A DNA stretch of 64,000 nucleotides from Snodgrassella communis (GTDB taxonomy: Bacteria; Pseudomonadota; Gammaproteobacteria; Burkholderiales; Neisseriaceae): contig NZ_CAJZCD010000002.1 in the NCBI RefSeq assembly GCF_914768045.1, forward strand, positions 124,001 to 188,000, in the 5' to 3' direction. Below the pieces are notes generated by a model, which worked only from the letters and a program-made list of their open reading frames with translations, ran no database searches and was not told where the DNA came from. The position numbers were made by a program, and so were the translations under genes. This document shows positions 49,023 through 58,251 of this stretch, one piece after another. Numbering within the stretch: position 1 is the first letter of the stretch; each line of letters starts with the position of its first letter.

Positions 49023-50066
49023 ATGAGTCAAGCCAATAGAAAATTAACCAAACGCCAGATACGTGATGGCGTAACCAGTAAGAGCAGTAAACCTACAGTG
49101 GGCAAACATATCGCAGGTAAAGTTAAATCTGCTTTTAAACAGCAGAAAGAAACTGCCCGACAGTCCTTGTCCTCACAGCCTGAGACAAAAGTTACTGCCA
49201 AAGTCAAAGTTCAGCGCGCCCGAAAACTGATTCAGCGTACCCCGAATCAGGAAATTTTACAGCGTGCCCGGGTACTGAAAAAACAGCGTATCAATCTGGA
49301 AAAAATGGAACCTGTGCGTCTGCAAAAAGCACTTGCTGCCTCGGGTGTAGGTTCACGGCGAGAAATGGAACAGTGGATCAGTCAGGGCATGGTACGGATT
49401 AACGGTAAAGTAGCTCAGCTAGGCGACAGAATAACCCCAGATGATGAGATTAGTGTGCGCGGATCAGCCATTAACATTAAATGGCCCGACCGCTTGCCAC
49501 GTATCATGGTGTATTACAAACAGGAAGGCGAGATAGTCAGTCGCGACGATCCACAAGGACGTACCAGCATATTTGACCGATTGCCACAAACAGTCAGCAG
49601 CCGCTGGGTAGCAATAGGCCGTCTCGATATTAATACATGTGGTTTATTGATACTCACCACCTCCGGTGAACTGGTAAATCGTTTTGCACATCCGAGTTTT
49701 GAAGTAGAGCGGGAGTATGCCGTACGCGTTCTGGGTGAACTGAGCATTGAACAGAAACAAAAACTGCTTGATGGTGTTGAACTGGAAGATGGTACCGCCC
49801 AAGTACAATATCTATCCGAACAAGGAGGAGAAGGGGCTAACAAGTGGTATAAAATTGTCATCAAAGAAGGGCGCAACCGTGAAGTAAGACGTCTGTTCGA
49901 AAGTCAGGGACTTACTGTGAGCCGTCTGGTTCGGGTACGCTTCGGACCGATTGCATTGCCCAAAAGACTCAAACGGGGGCAGTATTATGAATTCAATGAG
50001 TTTGAAGTCGCCAATATCATGAAATGGGCAGGGCTTTATCATTCAGATTCGGTAGGAAAAAGATAG
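49023..50066 (+). CDS. rluB: 23S rRNA pseudouridine(2605) synthase RluB
   Basis: 347 aa. Basic N-terminal extension (1-90, Lys/Arg/Gln-rich), S4 RNA-binding domain (RLQKALAASGVGSRREMEQW), then an RsuA-type catalytic domain with the catalytic Asp in IGRLDINTCGLLIL. KEGRNREVRRLFESQG is the conserved RluB/RsuA C-terminal motif. ATG follows GGATTAGGAG at the end of scpB. Confidence 0.92.
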   Translation: MSQANRKLTKRQIRDGVTSKSSKPTVGKHIAGKVKSAFKQQKETARQSLSSQPETKVTAKVKVQRARKLIQRTPNQEILQRARVLKKQRINLEKMEPVRLQKALAASGVGSRREMEQWISQGMVRINGKVAQLGDRITPDDEISVRGSAINIKWPDRLPRIMVYYKQEGEIVSRDDPQGRTSIFDRLPQTVSSRWVAIGRLDINTCGLLILTTSGELVNRFAHPSFEVEREYAVRVLGELSIEQKQKLLDGVELEDGTAQVQYLSEQGGEGANKWYKIVIKEGRNREVRRLFESQGLTVSRLVRVRFGPIALPKRLKRGQYYEFNEFEVANIMKWAGLYHSDSVGKR

Positions 50067-50308
50067 CATTTTAGTGTGAAATTTTGACAAACAAAAATCC
50101 TATTATATTTTATATCAGATTAATCAATGTAGTAAAACATTTACATTATATCTGGCATATATTGATTTGCATCAAAATAAATAGTTTTTTTGTATACGGA
50201 TTAATTAAATACTTTGTATTCTTTTGCTAATTGGCGCAATATATATACCTTAATTTCGACTTATGTATTATTTGCTTGGTTGTCCACATTCAAGAAAATG
50301 GAGTCATA

Positions 50309-50800
50309 ATGATTTCACCAATGCAGGTGCCTGAAACTGAACACCGTACATTTGAATTGACACATTACGATGGGGTAACGCGCACCGTATATTGTACTGA
50401 TGTAGAAACAGAATTTCCTGATGGCTGTCTGATTACCTCAAGAACAGATCTGAAAGGTATCATTACACATGCCAACGAAGTATTTGTGCATATGAGTGGG
50501 TGGTCACTTGATGAATTAATGGGTGCTGAGCACTATATTCTGCGCCATCCCGATATGCCAAAAGTAGCTTATAAAGACTTGTGGGACACAGTGCAACAAG
50601 GAAAAAAATGGCACGGCTATGTAAAAAATCTGCGCAAGGACGGTGGTTTTTACTGGGTTTATGCCACTATTATTCCCAATATCCGTGATGGAGTCATTCA
50701 GGGTTATACATCAGTGCGTCGCAAGCCATCACGCAGCAAGATAGTGGAAATGCAGGGTCTCTATGAGGGACTGATAAAAGAAGAACGGGGTAATTCATGA
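50309..50800 (+). CDS. Stand-alone Aer-type PAS domain protein
   Basis: 163 aa from ATG 50309, preceded by TGGAG; a longer frame from 50231 adds unrelated residues. One PAS domain (about 38-135) with the pattern of the aerotaxis receptor Aer: DLKGIITHANEVFVHMSGWS, ILRHPDMPKVAYKDLW, WHGYVKNLRKDGGFYW. In Aer this fold binds FAD. No HAMP, transmembrane, methyl-accepting, kinase or GGDEF domain follows. The last four bases (ATGA) overlap the PhnD-like gene, so both proteins are made together. Redox or oxygen sensing with an unknown output is inferred. Confidence 0.85.
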   Translation: MISPMQVPETEHRTFELTHYDGVTRTVYCTDVETEFPDGCLITSRTDLKGIITHANEVFVHMSGWSLDELMGAEHYILRHPDMPKVAYKDLWDTVQQGKKWHGYVKNLRKDGGFYWVYATIIPNIRDGVIQGYTSVRRKPSRSKIVEMQGLYEGLIKEERGNS

Positions 50801-51546
50801 CTATTAATTTTTTAATTGCGCCCGATTTTTCTCCAGAATTCTATGCAGGCTGGCATTTTCTCAATACCCGTCTGCAACGGCTGATAGATGCTCCTGTGCA
50901 TTTGTTTATGGCTACCAATGCAGAAGAACAGCGGAAGGCTATAGACAGCGATACAGTTGATATTATCTATGCCAATCCATTTGATGCTGCCAAGTTGATG
51001 CGCGAGTTGGGCTATTTACCTGTAGTCCGTCCGGTAAACCGTTTCGATGAAATGGTAATTAGCAGCTCAGCAGAGAGTGAAATAAAATCACTGCAAGACA
51101 TCAAACCGGGTATGTCGGTTCTGTGTACAGAAAATTATGATGTTAAGTTGATCGCGTTACGCTTATTAGAAGCGGTCGATATAGAAGAAAAAGACTTAAC
51201 ATGGATTAGCAGTGAATCATTTTCAGCAGTTGCGCGTGGATTGATTCAGGGGGAGGGTGATATTGGTTTATTTATGTCTTCAGCATACTATAAACTGACC
51301 TCACTTACCCGCAGCCGCTTAAATTTATTGATTGAAAGTAAGATCAATGATTTATATCATGTCGTGCTGTTGCATCCGCGTCATGCCAGTATGCTTGAAA
51401 CATTGCAGAAAGCATTTAGCACCATGCATGAAACAGTGGCAGGCGAAATGTTGCTGGAAGACATAGGTCTGAGCGAAGGTTTTTCTATCTTAGAGAATGA
51501 AGAAGTAGAATTACTGATTGACCTGATTGAAACATTACGCGATTAA
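50797..51546 (+). CDS. PhnD-like substrate-binding-fold protein without signal peptide
   Basis: 249 aa. Matches the PhnD/phosphonate-binding class of type II binding proteins: VDIIYANPFDAAKLMRELGY, KSLQDIKPGMSVLCTENYD, ISSESFSAVARGLIQGEGDIG. The N-terminus (MTINFLIAPDFSPEF) starts at the first beta strand with no signal peptide or lipobox, so the protein should be cytoplasmic, and no ABC permease or ATPase gene is adjacent. Coupled to the PAS gene by an ATGA overlap and followed by a terminator. Likely a cytoplasmic ligand-binding partner of the PAS protein; ligand unknown. Confidence 0.83.
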   Translation: MTINFLIAPDFSPEFYAGWHFLNTRLQRLIDAPVHLFMATNAEEQRKAIDSDTVDIIYANPFDAAKLMRELGYLPVVRPVNRFDEMVISSSAESEIKSLQDIKPGMSVLCTENYDVKLIALRLLEAVDIEEKDLTWISSESFSAVARGLIQGEGDIGLFMSSAYYKLTSLTRSRLNLLIESKINDLYHVVLLHPRHASMLETLQKAFSTMHETVAGEMLLEDIGLSEGFSILENEEVELLIDLIETLRD

Positions 51547-51580
51547 ACCCCATCGTTACTTTTTTATCTTATAATTAGCA

Positions 51581-51618
51581 ACGCAACTTGTTGATGAAAA
51601 CAGGTTGCGTCGTTTTTT
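51581..51618 (+). terminator. Terminator of the PAS/PhnD-like operon
   Basis: ACGCAACTTGTT and AACAGGTTGCGT pair with one G-U; a six-T run follows. 34 bases past the stop. Confidence 0.8.
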
Positions 51619-51642
51619 ATAGTTCAAGCACCGGTTATTCGT

Positions 51643-52638
51643 GTGAATCAAGTTAGTTTGCAAACAAAAATGAATTCGCCCAGATTACATCTTGCGCCTA
51701 TGCAAGGGTTGATTGATGCGCCCATGCGTGATCTGCTAACCCGCATTGGTGGCTTTGATGTCTGTGTCACTGAATTTGTACGTATTACTCATACCGTACA
51801 TGGACGTTCTATATGGCTAAAATACATGCCAGAACTGGCACATAGCAATCAGACACAAGCTGGTACAGCCGTAGTAGTACAGTTATTGGGCAGCCATGCT
51901 GAAAATATGGCTTTGAACGCACAAAAAGTGGTCGAACTGGGTGCTACTCATATTGATTTGAATTTTGGTTGTCCCGCACCCACAGTGAATCAGCATCAGG
52001 GTGGGGCTGTCCTTTTGCAATATCCGGACAAAATAGAAGAAATAGTGGCAACTGTGCGCCGGAGTTTACCGGCTAAAATCATGCTCAGCGCCAAAATGCG
52101 CCTAGGCTATGAGAATAAGAATCTGGCACTGGCCTGCGCACAGGCAATAGAACAAGGCGGAGCCGGCGAGCTTACCGTACACGCGCGCACAAAAACCGAA
52201 GGCTATCGGCCACCAGCACACTGGGAATGGATTGCCCGCATCAGGCAGTCTGTTAGTATTCCGGTTATTGCTAATGGTGACGTATTTACGCTGGCCGATT
52301 ATCAGCAAATTCGCTCTGTTAGTGGCTGTAAGGATGTCATGTTAGGGCGAGGTGCCGTTCAACGGCCGGATCTGGCAAGACAAATTGCAGCTTATAATCA
52401 AGGTGAAATAATTCCTTCTTTATCATGGCTAGAAATTTTGCCATGGATTAACGATTTTTTTAATTGTTGCTGTAATAAAGATGCAGCCAATCACAATTAT
52501 CCAGTAGCAAGATTAAAACAGTGGTTGGCGCAGCTAAAACTGGTCTATCCACAAGCCGAACAATTATTTGCACAGCTGCGTACCCTTACCAAAATTGCCG
52601 ATATTCGCCATATTCTTCTTACACAATTAAAATATTAG
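51643..52638 (+). CDS. dusC: tRNA-dihydrouridine synthase, DusC-like
   Basis: 331 aa. FMN barrel with LHLAPMQGLIDAPMRDLL, VTEFVRIT, DLNFGCPAPTVNQHQGGAVLL (active-site cysteine region), VHARTKTEGYRPPAHW and IPVIANGDVF / DVMLGRGAVQRPDLA. The TEGYRPPAHW stretch is typical of DusC, which modifies U16. Start is GTG 51643 or ATG 51670; neither has a good ribosome site. Second dus gene of the window. Independent unit. Confidence 0.85.
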   Translation: MNQVSLQTKMNSPRLHLAPMQGLIDAPMRDLLTRIGGFDVCVTEFVRITHTVHGRSIWLKYMPELAHSNQTQAGTAVVVQLLGSHAENMALNAQKVVELGATHIDLNFGCPAPTVNQHQGGAVLLQYPDKIEEIVATVRRSLPAKIMLSAKMRLGYENKNLALACAQAIEQGGAGELTVHARTKTEGYRPPAHWEWIARIRQSVSIPVIANGDVFTLADYQQIRSVSGCKDVMLGRGAVQRPDLARQIAAYNQGEIIPSLSWLEILPWINDFFNCCCNKDAANHNYPVARLKQWLAQLKLVYPQAEQLFAQLRTLTKIADIRHILLTQLKY

Positions 52639-53339
52639 TTGTGAGAATTGTATAAAATGGCTTTTATGGCATATTACTAACTAGTAGGCTATTTTTAACT
52701 TATTTTTGTTGGTTATGCTTGCTGAGAAATATATCTTGGATGATAATACCCAAAATAATAATGTTTTTTAAATGAAAATTAAATCATTTAATGAAAAAAT
52801 TTTAATAATTTGTTGTCAGCGAATTTTTAAATAGATGTTGATAATAAATTTTTTTTATTAAAATAGGCAACAGTACTGAAATAGCTGGGAACAGTCAGAC
52901 AGCTATTAGAACTAGGAACTCATGTTAATGTGGCATTTAAAGATAGTTATATTAATATGATGCACAATATACTCTTTATCAGAAATCACTTGATAATAAG
53001 ACTAATAGAAAACAGCTAATTTATTGCTTAATATTTACATGTATGCAAAATACTGCTGCAATTGCTGAATATTGCGTTTTACGCTATCGTTTCTAATGGT
53101 GTAGGTATTTGCAGCGGAATATATACGATTATTGACTAACAGGCGTTGCCAGAAATAATAACAAAGATAATATAAAATTATTTACTGGTATATTAAGAGC
53201 CATTCATAAGTAAAAATGAAAGTCATGAGGCAGTATTAGATTATGCTATAAATAAGCAAAATGAGAAATAATAGAATTCTTATCGCATATATTATCAATT
53301 ATAATATAATCAGCTATTAACAGAAAGCCCGATAACTGG
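52639..53339. other. AT-rich gene graveyard between dusC and the SpoU methylase (701 bp)
   Basis: No intact gene. Contains the ankyrin-like remnant 52885-53019 and a second start-less frame ending at 53139 (LQLLNIAFYAIVSNGVGICS, membrane-helix-like). No repeat or RNA gene recognised. Confidence 0.5.
52885..53019 (+). pseudogene. Ankyrin-repeat-like gene remnant
   Basis: Forty-four open codons from TAG to TAA, no start. VRQLLELGTHVNVAFKDSYI resembles the end of an ankyrin repeat (LLLEHGADVNAKDSYG-like), and the next residues, ending RNHLIIRLIENS, resemble helix 1-2 of the following repeat (NNHLDIVRLLIENG-like). Flanking frames are closed by stops. Confidence 0.35.
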
Positions 53340-54146
53340 ATGAGCCATAAAATTATTCAATCTGCTAGCAATAGTGAACTTAAGCATCTGTCTCGTTTGA
53401 TTGCGCAATCGCATTATCGTTTTCAACATAAGCAGGCGGTGCTGGAGGGAATACATCTTATTCAGACATTTATGCAGGCGGGGCATTCAATTCAAACATT
53501 GTATGTGCCACAACTGCGCGTGTTTGATAATGAAATCGCTGCCCTAATAGCCCAATTACCAGAACAGAAGGTGGTATTTGTTGCTGATTATTTATTAGAT
53601 AAAATCAGTGATTTAGTCAATTCAAAAGAACCAGTTGCAATTGTACAGTTATTAGCAGATCCCGATACAGCAAACATTGGTGATGTGGTACTGTTAGAAC
53701 GCGTTCAGGATCCGGGTAATGTGGGTACTATTTTACGCAGTGCACTGGCTGCCGGTATTGATAATATTGTGCTGAGTAAAGACAGTGTTGACGTTTGGTC
53801 ACCTAAAGTATTGCGTGCAGCAATGGGCGCGCACGCTTATCTGAAGATTCAGACTGTGACTGATTTAGCTGCATGGTGCGCAGATTACACCTGTCTATTA
53901 TATGCTACTGCACTAAGCACATCAGCTAAAAGTATTTATTCATTAAATTTGACTCAACCAGCGGGCTGGCTTTTCGGTAATGAAGGTAGTGGTTTGAGTG
54001 CAAAAATACTACAAACAGTGTCCAGACATGTGATTATCCCAATGAGTGGACAAACAGAATCGCTCAATGTAGCCATGGCTGCAACTATCTGTTTATTTGA
54101 GCAACAACGACAGCGGCTACAAACTAGGGGGATACTGGATAATTGA
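53340..54146 (+). CDS. TrmH/SpoU-family RNA 2'-O-methyltransferase
   Basis: 268 aa. N-terminal substrate-binding domain (KHLSRLIAQSHYR, VLEGIHLIQTFM) and a knotted SPOUT domain with motif 1 LLERVQDPGNVGTILRSALA, motif 2 GWLFGNEGSGLS and motif 3 IPMSGQTESLNVAMAA. It methylates a ribose in rRNA or tRNA with SAM; the exact site cannot be assigned (RlmB-like or TsnR-like). Confidence 0.88.
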   Translation: MSHKIIQSASNSELKHLSRLIAQSHYRFQHKQAVLEGIHLIQTFMQAGHSIQTLYVPQLRVFDNEIAALIAQLPEQKVVFVADYLLDKISDLVNSKEPVAIVQLLADPDTANIGDVVLLERVQDPGNVGTILRSALAAGIDNIVLSKDSVDVWSPKVLRAAMGAHAYLKIQTVTDLAAWCADYTCLLYATALSTSAKSIYSLNLTQPAGWLFGNEGSGLSAKILQTVSRHVIIPMSGQTESLNVAMAATICLFEQQRQRLQTRGILDN

Positions 54147-54284
54147 TATCTTTATTAATTTGGTAGGGATAATTATCTTAAATCTTAAAATAAGATGTTA
54201 TCAGGGGCAAACACGGCGGACAAACGGCTAGTTTGATGTTATCCTGAAATCTTCCAGAATGTGGATATTTAAGACATTTCGAGC

Positions 54285-55871
54285 ATGAATAAACGAATTC
54301 TAACGACTATTGTCGCAATTGTGGCAGTTATATTGCTTATTGCGCTGGCATTACCTTATTATTTAGGGGTCAAAGCCCAGCAAAGTCTGGACGACCAACG
54401 CGCTTTAATGGCTAAAAGCCCTTTTCTTGTTATTGATAAACAGAGCTATCGGCGTGGCTGGTTTACTTCTACAGAAACCATACAAATACATTTTAAGCCG
54501 AGTTTTTTTGCCGGTGTGCAGCAGCAATTGCCTGATAATGTTCGCACGGTGCTGCAACAACCAGTTACTTTGGTTAATCATGTTCAGCATGGTTTATTTG
54601 CTGGCAGTATTCGTCCTGTTCGCGCGCATGTAACAACTGAATTGCGCTTCACTCCACAGGCGCAGCAGATTTTAGCGCGCTTTTTTGGGCAGGAAGCTCC
54701 TGTTAAGTTAGAAAATACAATTAATTTAAGTGGCAGTGGCCAGATGCATGTGGTAATACCAAAATTCGATTATGAAGAATTGTCTGGTATCAAAATCAGC
54801 TGGCAAGGGCTGGAATCAACGATAGATTACGCTAAAGATTTTAATAGTTATGACAGTCATACTGTCAGCCCAGGGCTGGATATGATTCTTGCTACCAAAG
54901 GGCGCGCTTCTTATCAGGATTTGCAGCTTAACAGTCATACTGAATATGGTAAAACTTCACTGGCTTTAGGTAATAGTAATCTGGGTATCAAGACTATTAC
55001 CTTTAATTGGAACGATACTACAGACAATACTATCCGTTTGGATCAGTTGGTTAATCTGGTTACTAACTTGCAGATTGGTGCCTTTATCAGCCCGGCTGGC
55101 AATAGTATGCCTACCAAAATTATGATTCAGGATTTGAAACTGGCCACTTCTACTGAGGAAAAGGATCAGTGGATTAATAGTAATGGTAAGTTTGGTTTTG
55201 CCAAGTTGCAGTATGGGAATGATATCTATGGCCCGCTGAATATTGATGCTTCGGCTGAGCATCTGGATGCAGCCAGTCTGGTAGCAATCAATAATAAAAT
55301 TACCCAATTATCAACTCAGAATTTGAATAATGAGCAGTTACGTGCAGCAATTGTAGAGGCAGTACGCAATGAGGGACTGGGTTTGTTTACTCATGACCCA
55401 CTTCTTAAACTCAATACTTTTAAACTGCAAATGCCGCAGGGGCTGATTGATATACATGGTAATCTGGGATTTAAAAGTTTGCTTGCTTCGGATATGCAAC
55501 AACTGGGTCTGATGCTGAATAAGATGGATGCGGAAATGGATTTTGCTATTCCTCAGGCCATTATAGAAAATTTTGCCATCAGTCAGGCACGGGCGCTGTT
55601 TACTGTAGATGCGAGTGCCGGCGGTGCTGAAGCTCTGGAAGATATTGATCAGACTATACGTCTGATGATCGATAGTGCAATTAAATCTATGCAGGCACGT
55701 GGTTATATACAGGTGACTAATGGTATTGTGAAAACACACTTGAAACTAATCAATGGTAAAGTTTATCTGAATGGCAAAATATGGAATATTGAGCCTGAAC
55801 CAGAGAATGAACCAGATTATGCTGAATTGCCGGCAGCCTCTGCACCAGAAGTTGCTAATACTGATAAGTAA
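54285..55871 (+). CDS. DUF945 (YdgA-family) envelope protein
   Basis: 528 aa. N-terminal membrane anchor or uncleaved signal (residues 5-27: LTTIVAIVAVILLIALALPYYLG), then a large periplasmic region typical of DUF945 (YRRGWFTSTETIQI, LPDNVRTVLQQPVTLVNHVQHGLF). The family (E. coli YdgA/YihF) is poorly characterised. Acidic C-terminal tail (EPEPENEPDYAELPAA). Single gene with a long perfect terminator palindrome. Confidence 0.82.
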   Translation: MNKRILTTIVAIVAVILLIALALPYYLGVKAQQSLDDQRALMAKSPFLVIDKQSYRRGWFTSTETIQIHFKPSFFAGVQQQLPDNVRTVLQQPVTLVNHVQHGLFAGSIRPVRAHVTTELRFTPQAQQILARFFGQEAPVKLENTINLSGSGQMHVVIPKFDYEELSGIKISWQGLESTIDYAKDFNSYDSHTVSPGLDMILATKGRASYQDLQLNSHTEYGKTSLALGNSNLGIKTITFNWNDTTDNTIRLDQLVNLVTNLQIGAFISPAGNSMPTKIMIQDLKLATSTEEKDQWINSNGKFGFAKLQYGNDIYGPLNIDASAEHLDAASLVAINNKITQLSTQNLNNEQLRAAIVEAVRNEGLGLFTHDPLLKLNTFKLQMPQGLIDIHGNLGFKSLLASDMQQLGLMLNKMDAEMDFAIPQAIIENFAISQARALFTVDASAGGAEALEDIDQTIRLMIDSAIKSMQARGYIQVTNGIVKTHLKLINGKVYLNGKIWNIEPEPENEPDYAELPAASAPEVANTDK

Positions 55872-55884
55872 TAATGAAATGATC

Positions 55885-55921
55885 AAACCCTCTTAATCAA
55901 TTGATTAAGAGGGTTTTAAAA
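55885..55921 (+). terminator. Terminator of the DUF945 gene
   Basis: Perfect 32-bp palindrome (55885-55916) with 16-base arms AAACCCTCTTAATCAA, then TTAAAA. Thirteen bases after the stop. Confidence 0.8.
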
Positions 55922-56280
55922 TATGTGTCTGTTTGGTGAATATCACTGATTAGGTAATTTAACTTCGAAATAGTAGGGTACTTAAGTAAAAGTAGAGTTT
56001 TGTCTCCATTAATCTCTACTAGGGCTTTAATGAAAAATAAATAACAGTGTATGAGTTGGCAATTTTTTTGATTAAGCTCGGCAAATATTTGCTTAAGGTT
56101 TAGATTTTCTGTCTCCAGTTTATTTAAATATTTGATATTTTATTATTTTGTATTTTCTGTCATATATCAAACTGGATTATCGATGTGATATTTATGGCAA
56201 AGTATATTTTATATAATATGGTTATTGCATTTTAAATTTGTAATTTATATATGATCAGGTTAATTTGATTTTGAGGGGGT
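55922..56280. other. Intergenic region DUF945/prfC
   Basis: AT-rich spacer between convergent units. No ORF, RNA gene or repeat recognised apart from the terminators at either edge. Confidence 0.5.
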
Positions 56281-56321
56281 AAAAATAAAAGCAGCCTATT
56301 CTTTGTTAGATAAGCTGCTTT
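56281..56321 (-). terminator. Terminator of prfC
   Basis: AAAGCAGC (56288-56295) pairs with GCTGCTTT (56314-56321); the minus strand continues into TTATTTTTA. 20 bases after the prfC stop. Confidence 0.7.
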
Positions 56322-56341
56322 GTTGAGATGAATAAGTGCGT

Positions 56342-57940
56342 TTAGTTGTTAATCTGGGCTGTTAATTCCCGTGTTTCGTGGAAACTGATATCTGGCCAAC
56401 GTTCTTCGGTAAGTGAAAGGTTAACGCGGTTGGGGGCAAGGTAGGTGAGGTTGCCGCCAGCATCAGTAGCTAGGTTGAGTATATTGGCTTTTTCAAATTC
56501 GGCCAGTTTTTTCCGGTCGGGACAGGATACCCAGCGTGCTGACCAGATGCTGACTGATTCAAATACGGCATCAACGCCATATTCATTGGCCAGACGGGCA
56601 GTAACTACTTCAAACTGTAATACGCCTACAGCGCCAAGTATTAGGTCGCCACCATTGTGTGGTCTGAATACTTGTACGGCACCTTCTTCACCCAGTTGCT
56701 GTAATCCTTTTTGTAGCTGTTTCATTTTTAGCGGGTTTTTAATTCGCACGGCACGGAACAATTCGGGTGCAAAAAAAGGAATACCGGTAAAGGTAAGGCG
56801 TTCTCCTTCGGTGAAGCTGTCGCCAATCTGGATATTGCCGTGGTTGGGAATGCCAATAATGTCTCCGGCGAAAGCTTCTTCAACCAGTTCACGCGTGTGA
56901 GACATGAAAGTTACGACGCTGGAGGCTGCTATATCGCGGTTTAAACGCAGGTGTTTGATTTTCATGCCTCGGGTGAATTCGCCGGAGCATACGCGCAAAA
57001 ATGCAATGCGATCGCGGTGTTTGGCATCCATGTTCGCCTGAATTTTGAATACAAAACCGGAGAATTTGTTTTCAGTAGGCTCAACCACTCGCTCGAGGGT
57101 TTCGCGTGGTTGTGGCGCCGGCGCCCAGTCGATCAGGGCATTAAGAATTTCTTGAATGCCAAAGTTATTGATGGCCGAACCGAAGAAGACGGGGGTAAGT
57201 TCGCCGCGCAGAAAGGCATCTAAATCGAATTCATTTGAAGCTGCCTGTACCAGCTCAATTTCTTCACGCAGTTGCTGTATTTCTATGGGAAAAAGTTCGT
57301 CCAGACGGGCGTTGTTAATGCCTTTGATTACGTCAAATTGGTGTGGTAATTTTTCGCCACCGGCTTCAAATAGGTAAATCTCATCATTGAGGATATGGTA
57401 TACACCTTTGAAGTTTTTGCCCATGCCAATTGGCCAGGTAATAGGGGCGCAGCGTATATGCAGGATATTTTCAACTTCATCAAGCAATTCGAGTGAGTCT
57501 CGCACTTCTCGATCGTATTTATTCATGAAGGTGACAATGGGGGTGTCACGTAATCGGCAGACGTTTAAAAGTTTGATGGTTTGTGCTTCTACGCCTTTGG
57601 CTGCATCTATTACCATCAGGGCACTGTCTACGGCGGTGAGTACGCGATAGGTGTCTTCGGAAAAGTCTTCATGGCCGGGTGTATCGAGCAGGTTGACGAC
57701 ATGCTGACGATAGTCGAACTGCATGACAGAAGAGGCAACGGAAATGCCGCGTTGTTTTTCGATTTCCATCCAGTCTGAGGTGGCAAATTTTCCAGACTTT
57801 TTACCTTTTACGGTACCGGCAGACAGAATGGCTCCGGAAAACAATAATAGTTTCTCGGTAAGGGTAGTTTTACCGGCGTCTGGGTGGGAAATAATCGCAA
57901 ATGTGCGGCGGCGTGCCGCTTCTTGGGCAATCTGACTCAT
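56342..57940 (-). CDS. prfC: Peptide chain release factor 3
   Basis: 532 aa translational GTPase. P-loop [13 protein letters not shown], switch residues near [15 protein letters not shown]3 [14 protein letters not shown] and G4 [14 protein letters not shown]3 recycles RF1/RF2 after termination. A frame from 57970 adds ten residues read through a hairpin; [18 protein letters not shown] at 57940 is the conserved start. A terminator-like hairpin lies 20 bases upstream, reported separately. Confidence 0.96.
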   Translation of the reverse strand: MSQIAQEAARRRTFAIISHPDAGKTTLTEKLLLFSGAILSAGTVKGKKSGKFATSDWMEIEKQRGISVASSVMQFDYRQHVVNLLDTPGHEDFSEDTYRVLTAVDSALMVIDAAKGVEAQTIKLLNVCRLRDTPIVTFMNKYDREVRDSLELLDEVENILHIRCAPITWPIGMGKNFKGVYHILNDEIYLFEAGGEKLPHQFDVIKGINNARLDELFPIEIQQLREEIELVQAASNEFDLDAFLRGELTPVFFGSAINNFGIQEILNALIDWAPAPQPRETLERVVEPTENKFSGFVFKIQANMDAKHRDRIAFLRVCSGEFTRGMKIKHLRLNRDIAASSVVTFMSHTRELVEEAFAGDIIGIPNHGNIQIGDSFTEGERLTFTGIPFFAPELFRAVRIKNPLKMKQLQKGLQQLGEEGAVQVFRPHNGGDLILGAVGVLQFEVVTARLANEYGVDAVFESVSIWSARWVSCPDRKKLAEFEKANILNLATDAGGNLTYLAPNRVNLSLTEERWPDISFHETRELTAQINN

Positions 57941-57960
57941 GTTTTTGTATTCTGCTGACA

Positions 57961-57990
57961 ATAAAAACAAGACGGCTATGGCCGTCTTGT
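57961..57990 (-). terminator. Terminator/attenuator hairpin in the prfC leader
   Basis: On the minus strand ACAAGACGGC-CATA-GCCGTCTTGT followed by TTTTTAT, ending 20 bases before the prfC ATG. A possible -10 (TACAAT, 58006-58001) lies just upstream. It could end the ygfZ transcript or attenuate prfC. Confidence 0.75.
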
Positions 57991-58251
57991 AGAAGTATGT
58001 ATTGTAGCACAGGTTGATATGAAATCTGCTAGTTGTGTGATTTATCGGTGCTAATAGCGGATTTTAATGGTTGGAATTGAGTTTCTGGTGAGTCTGTTGG
58101 GGTACAACCAGCGTTTGGAAAAAACCGGAATCAGCTAATGTTTATTTTATATAGGCACTTTCTTTTTTTTATTTGAATATCAAAAATCTATTAAATATAC
58201 TTGGCGGCAGTTTGTATGAAAAATATCTGCTACGGATGATTATTTGCTGTT
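57991..58251. other. Intergenic region ygfZ/prfC
   Basis: Contains the probable prfC -10 at 58001-58006 (minus). No -35 with good spacing stands out. No ORF recognised. Confidence 0.45.

Noticed and set aside
56445-56900. 151-codon plus-strand frame inside prfC
   Set aside because: Antisense shadow; prfC motifs on the other strand are unequivocal.
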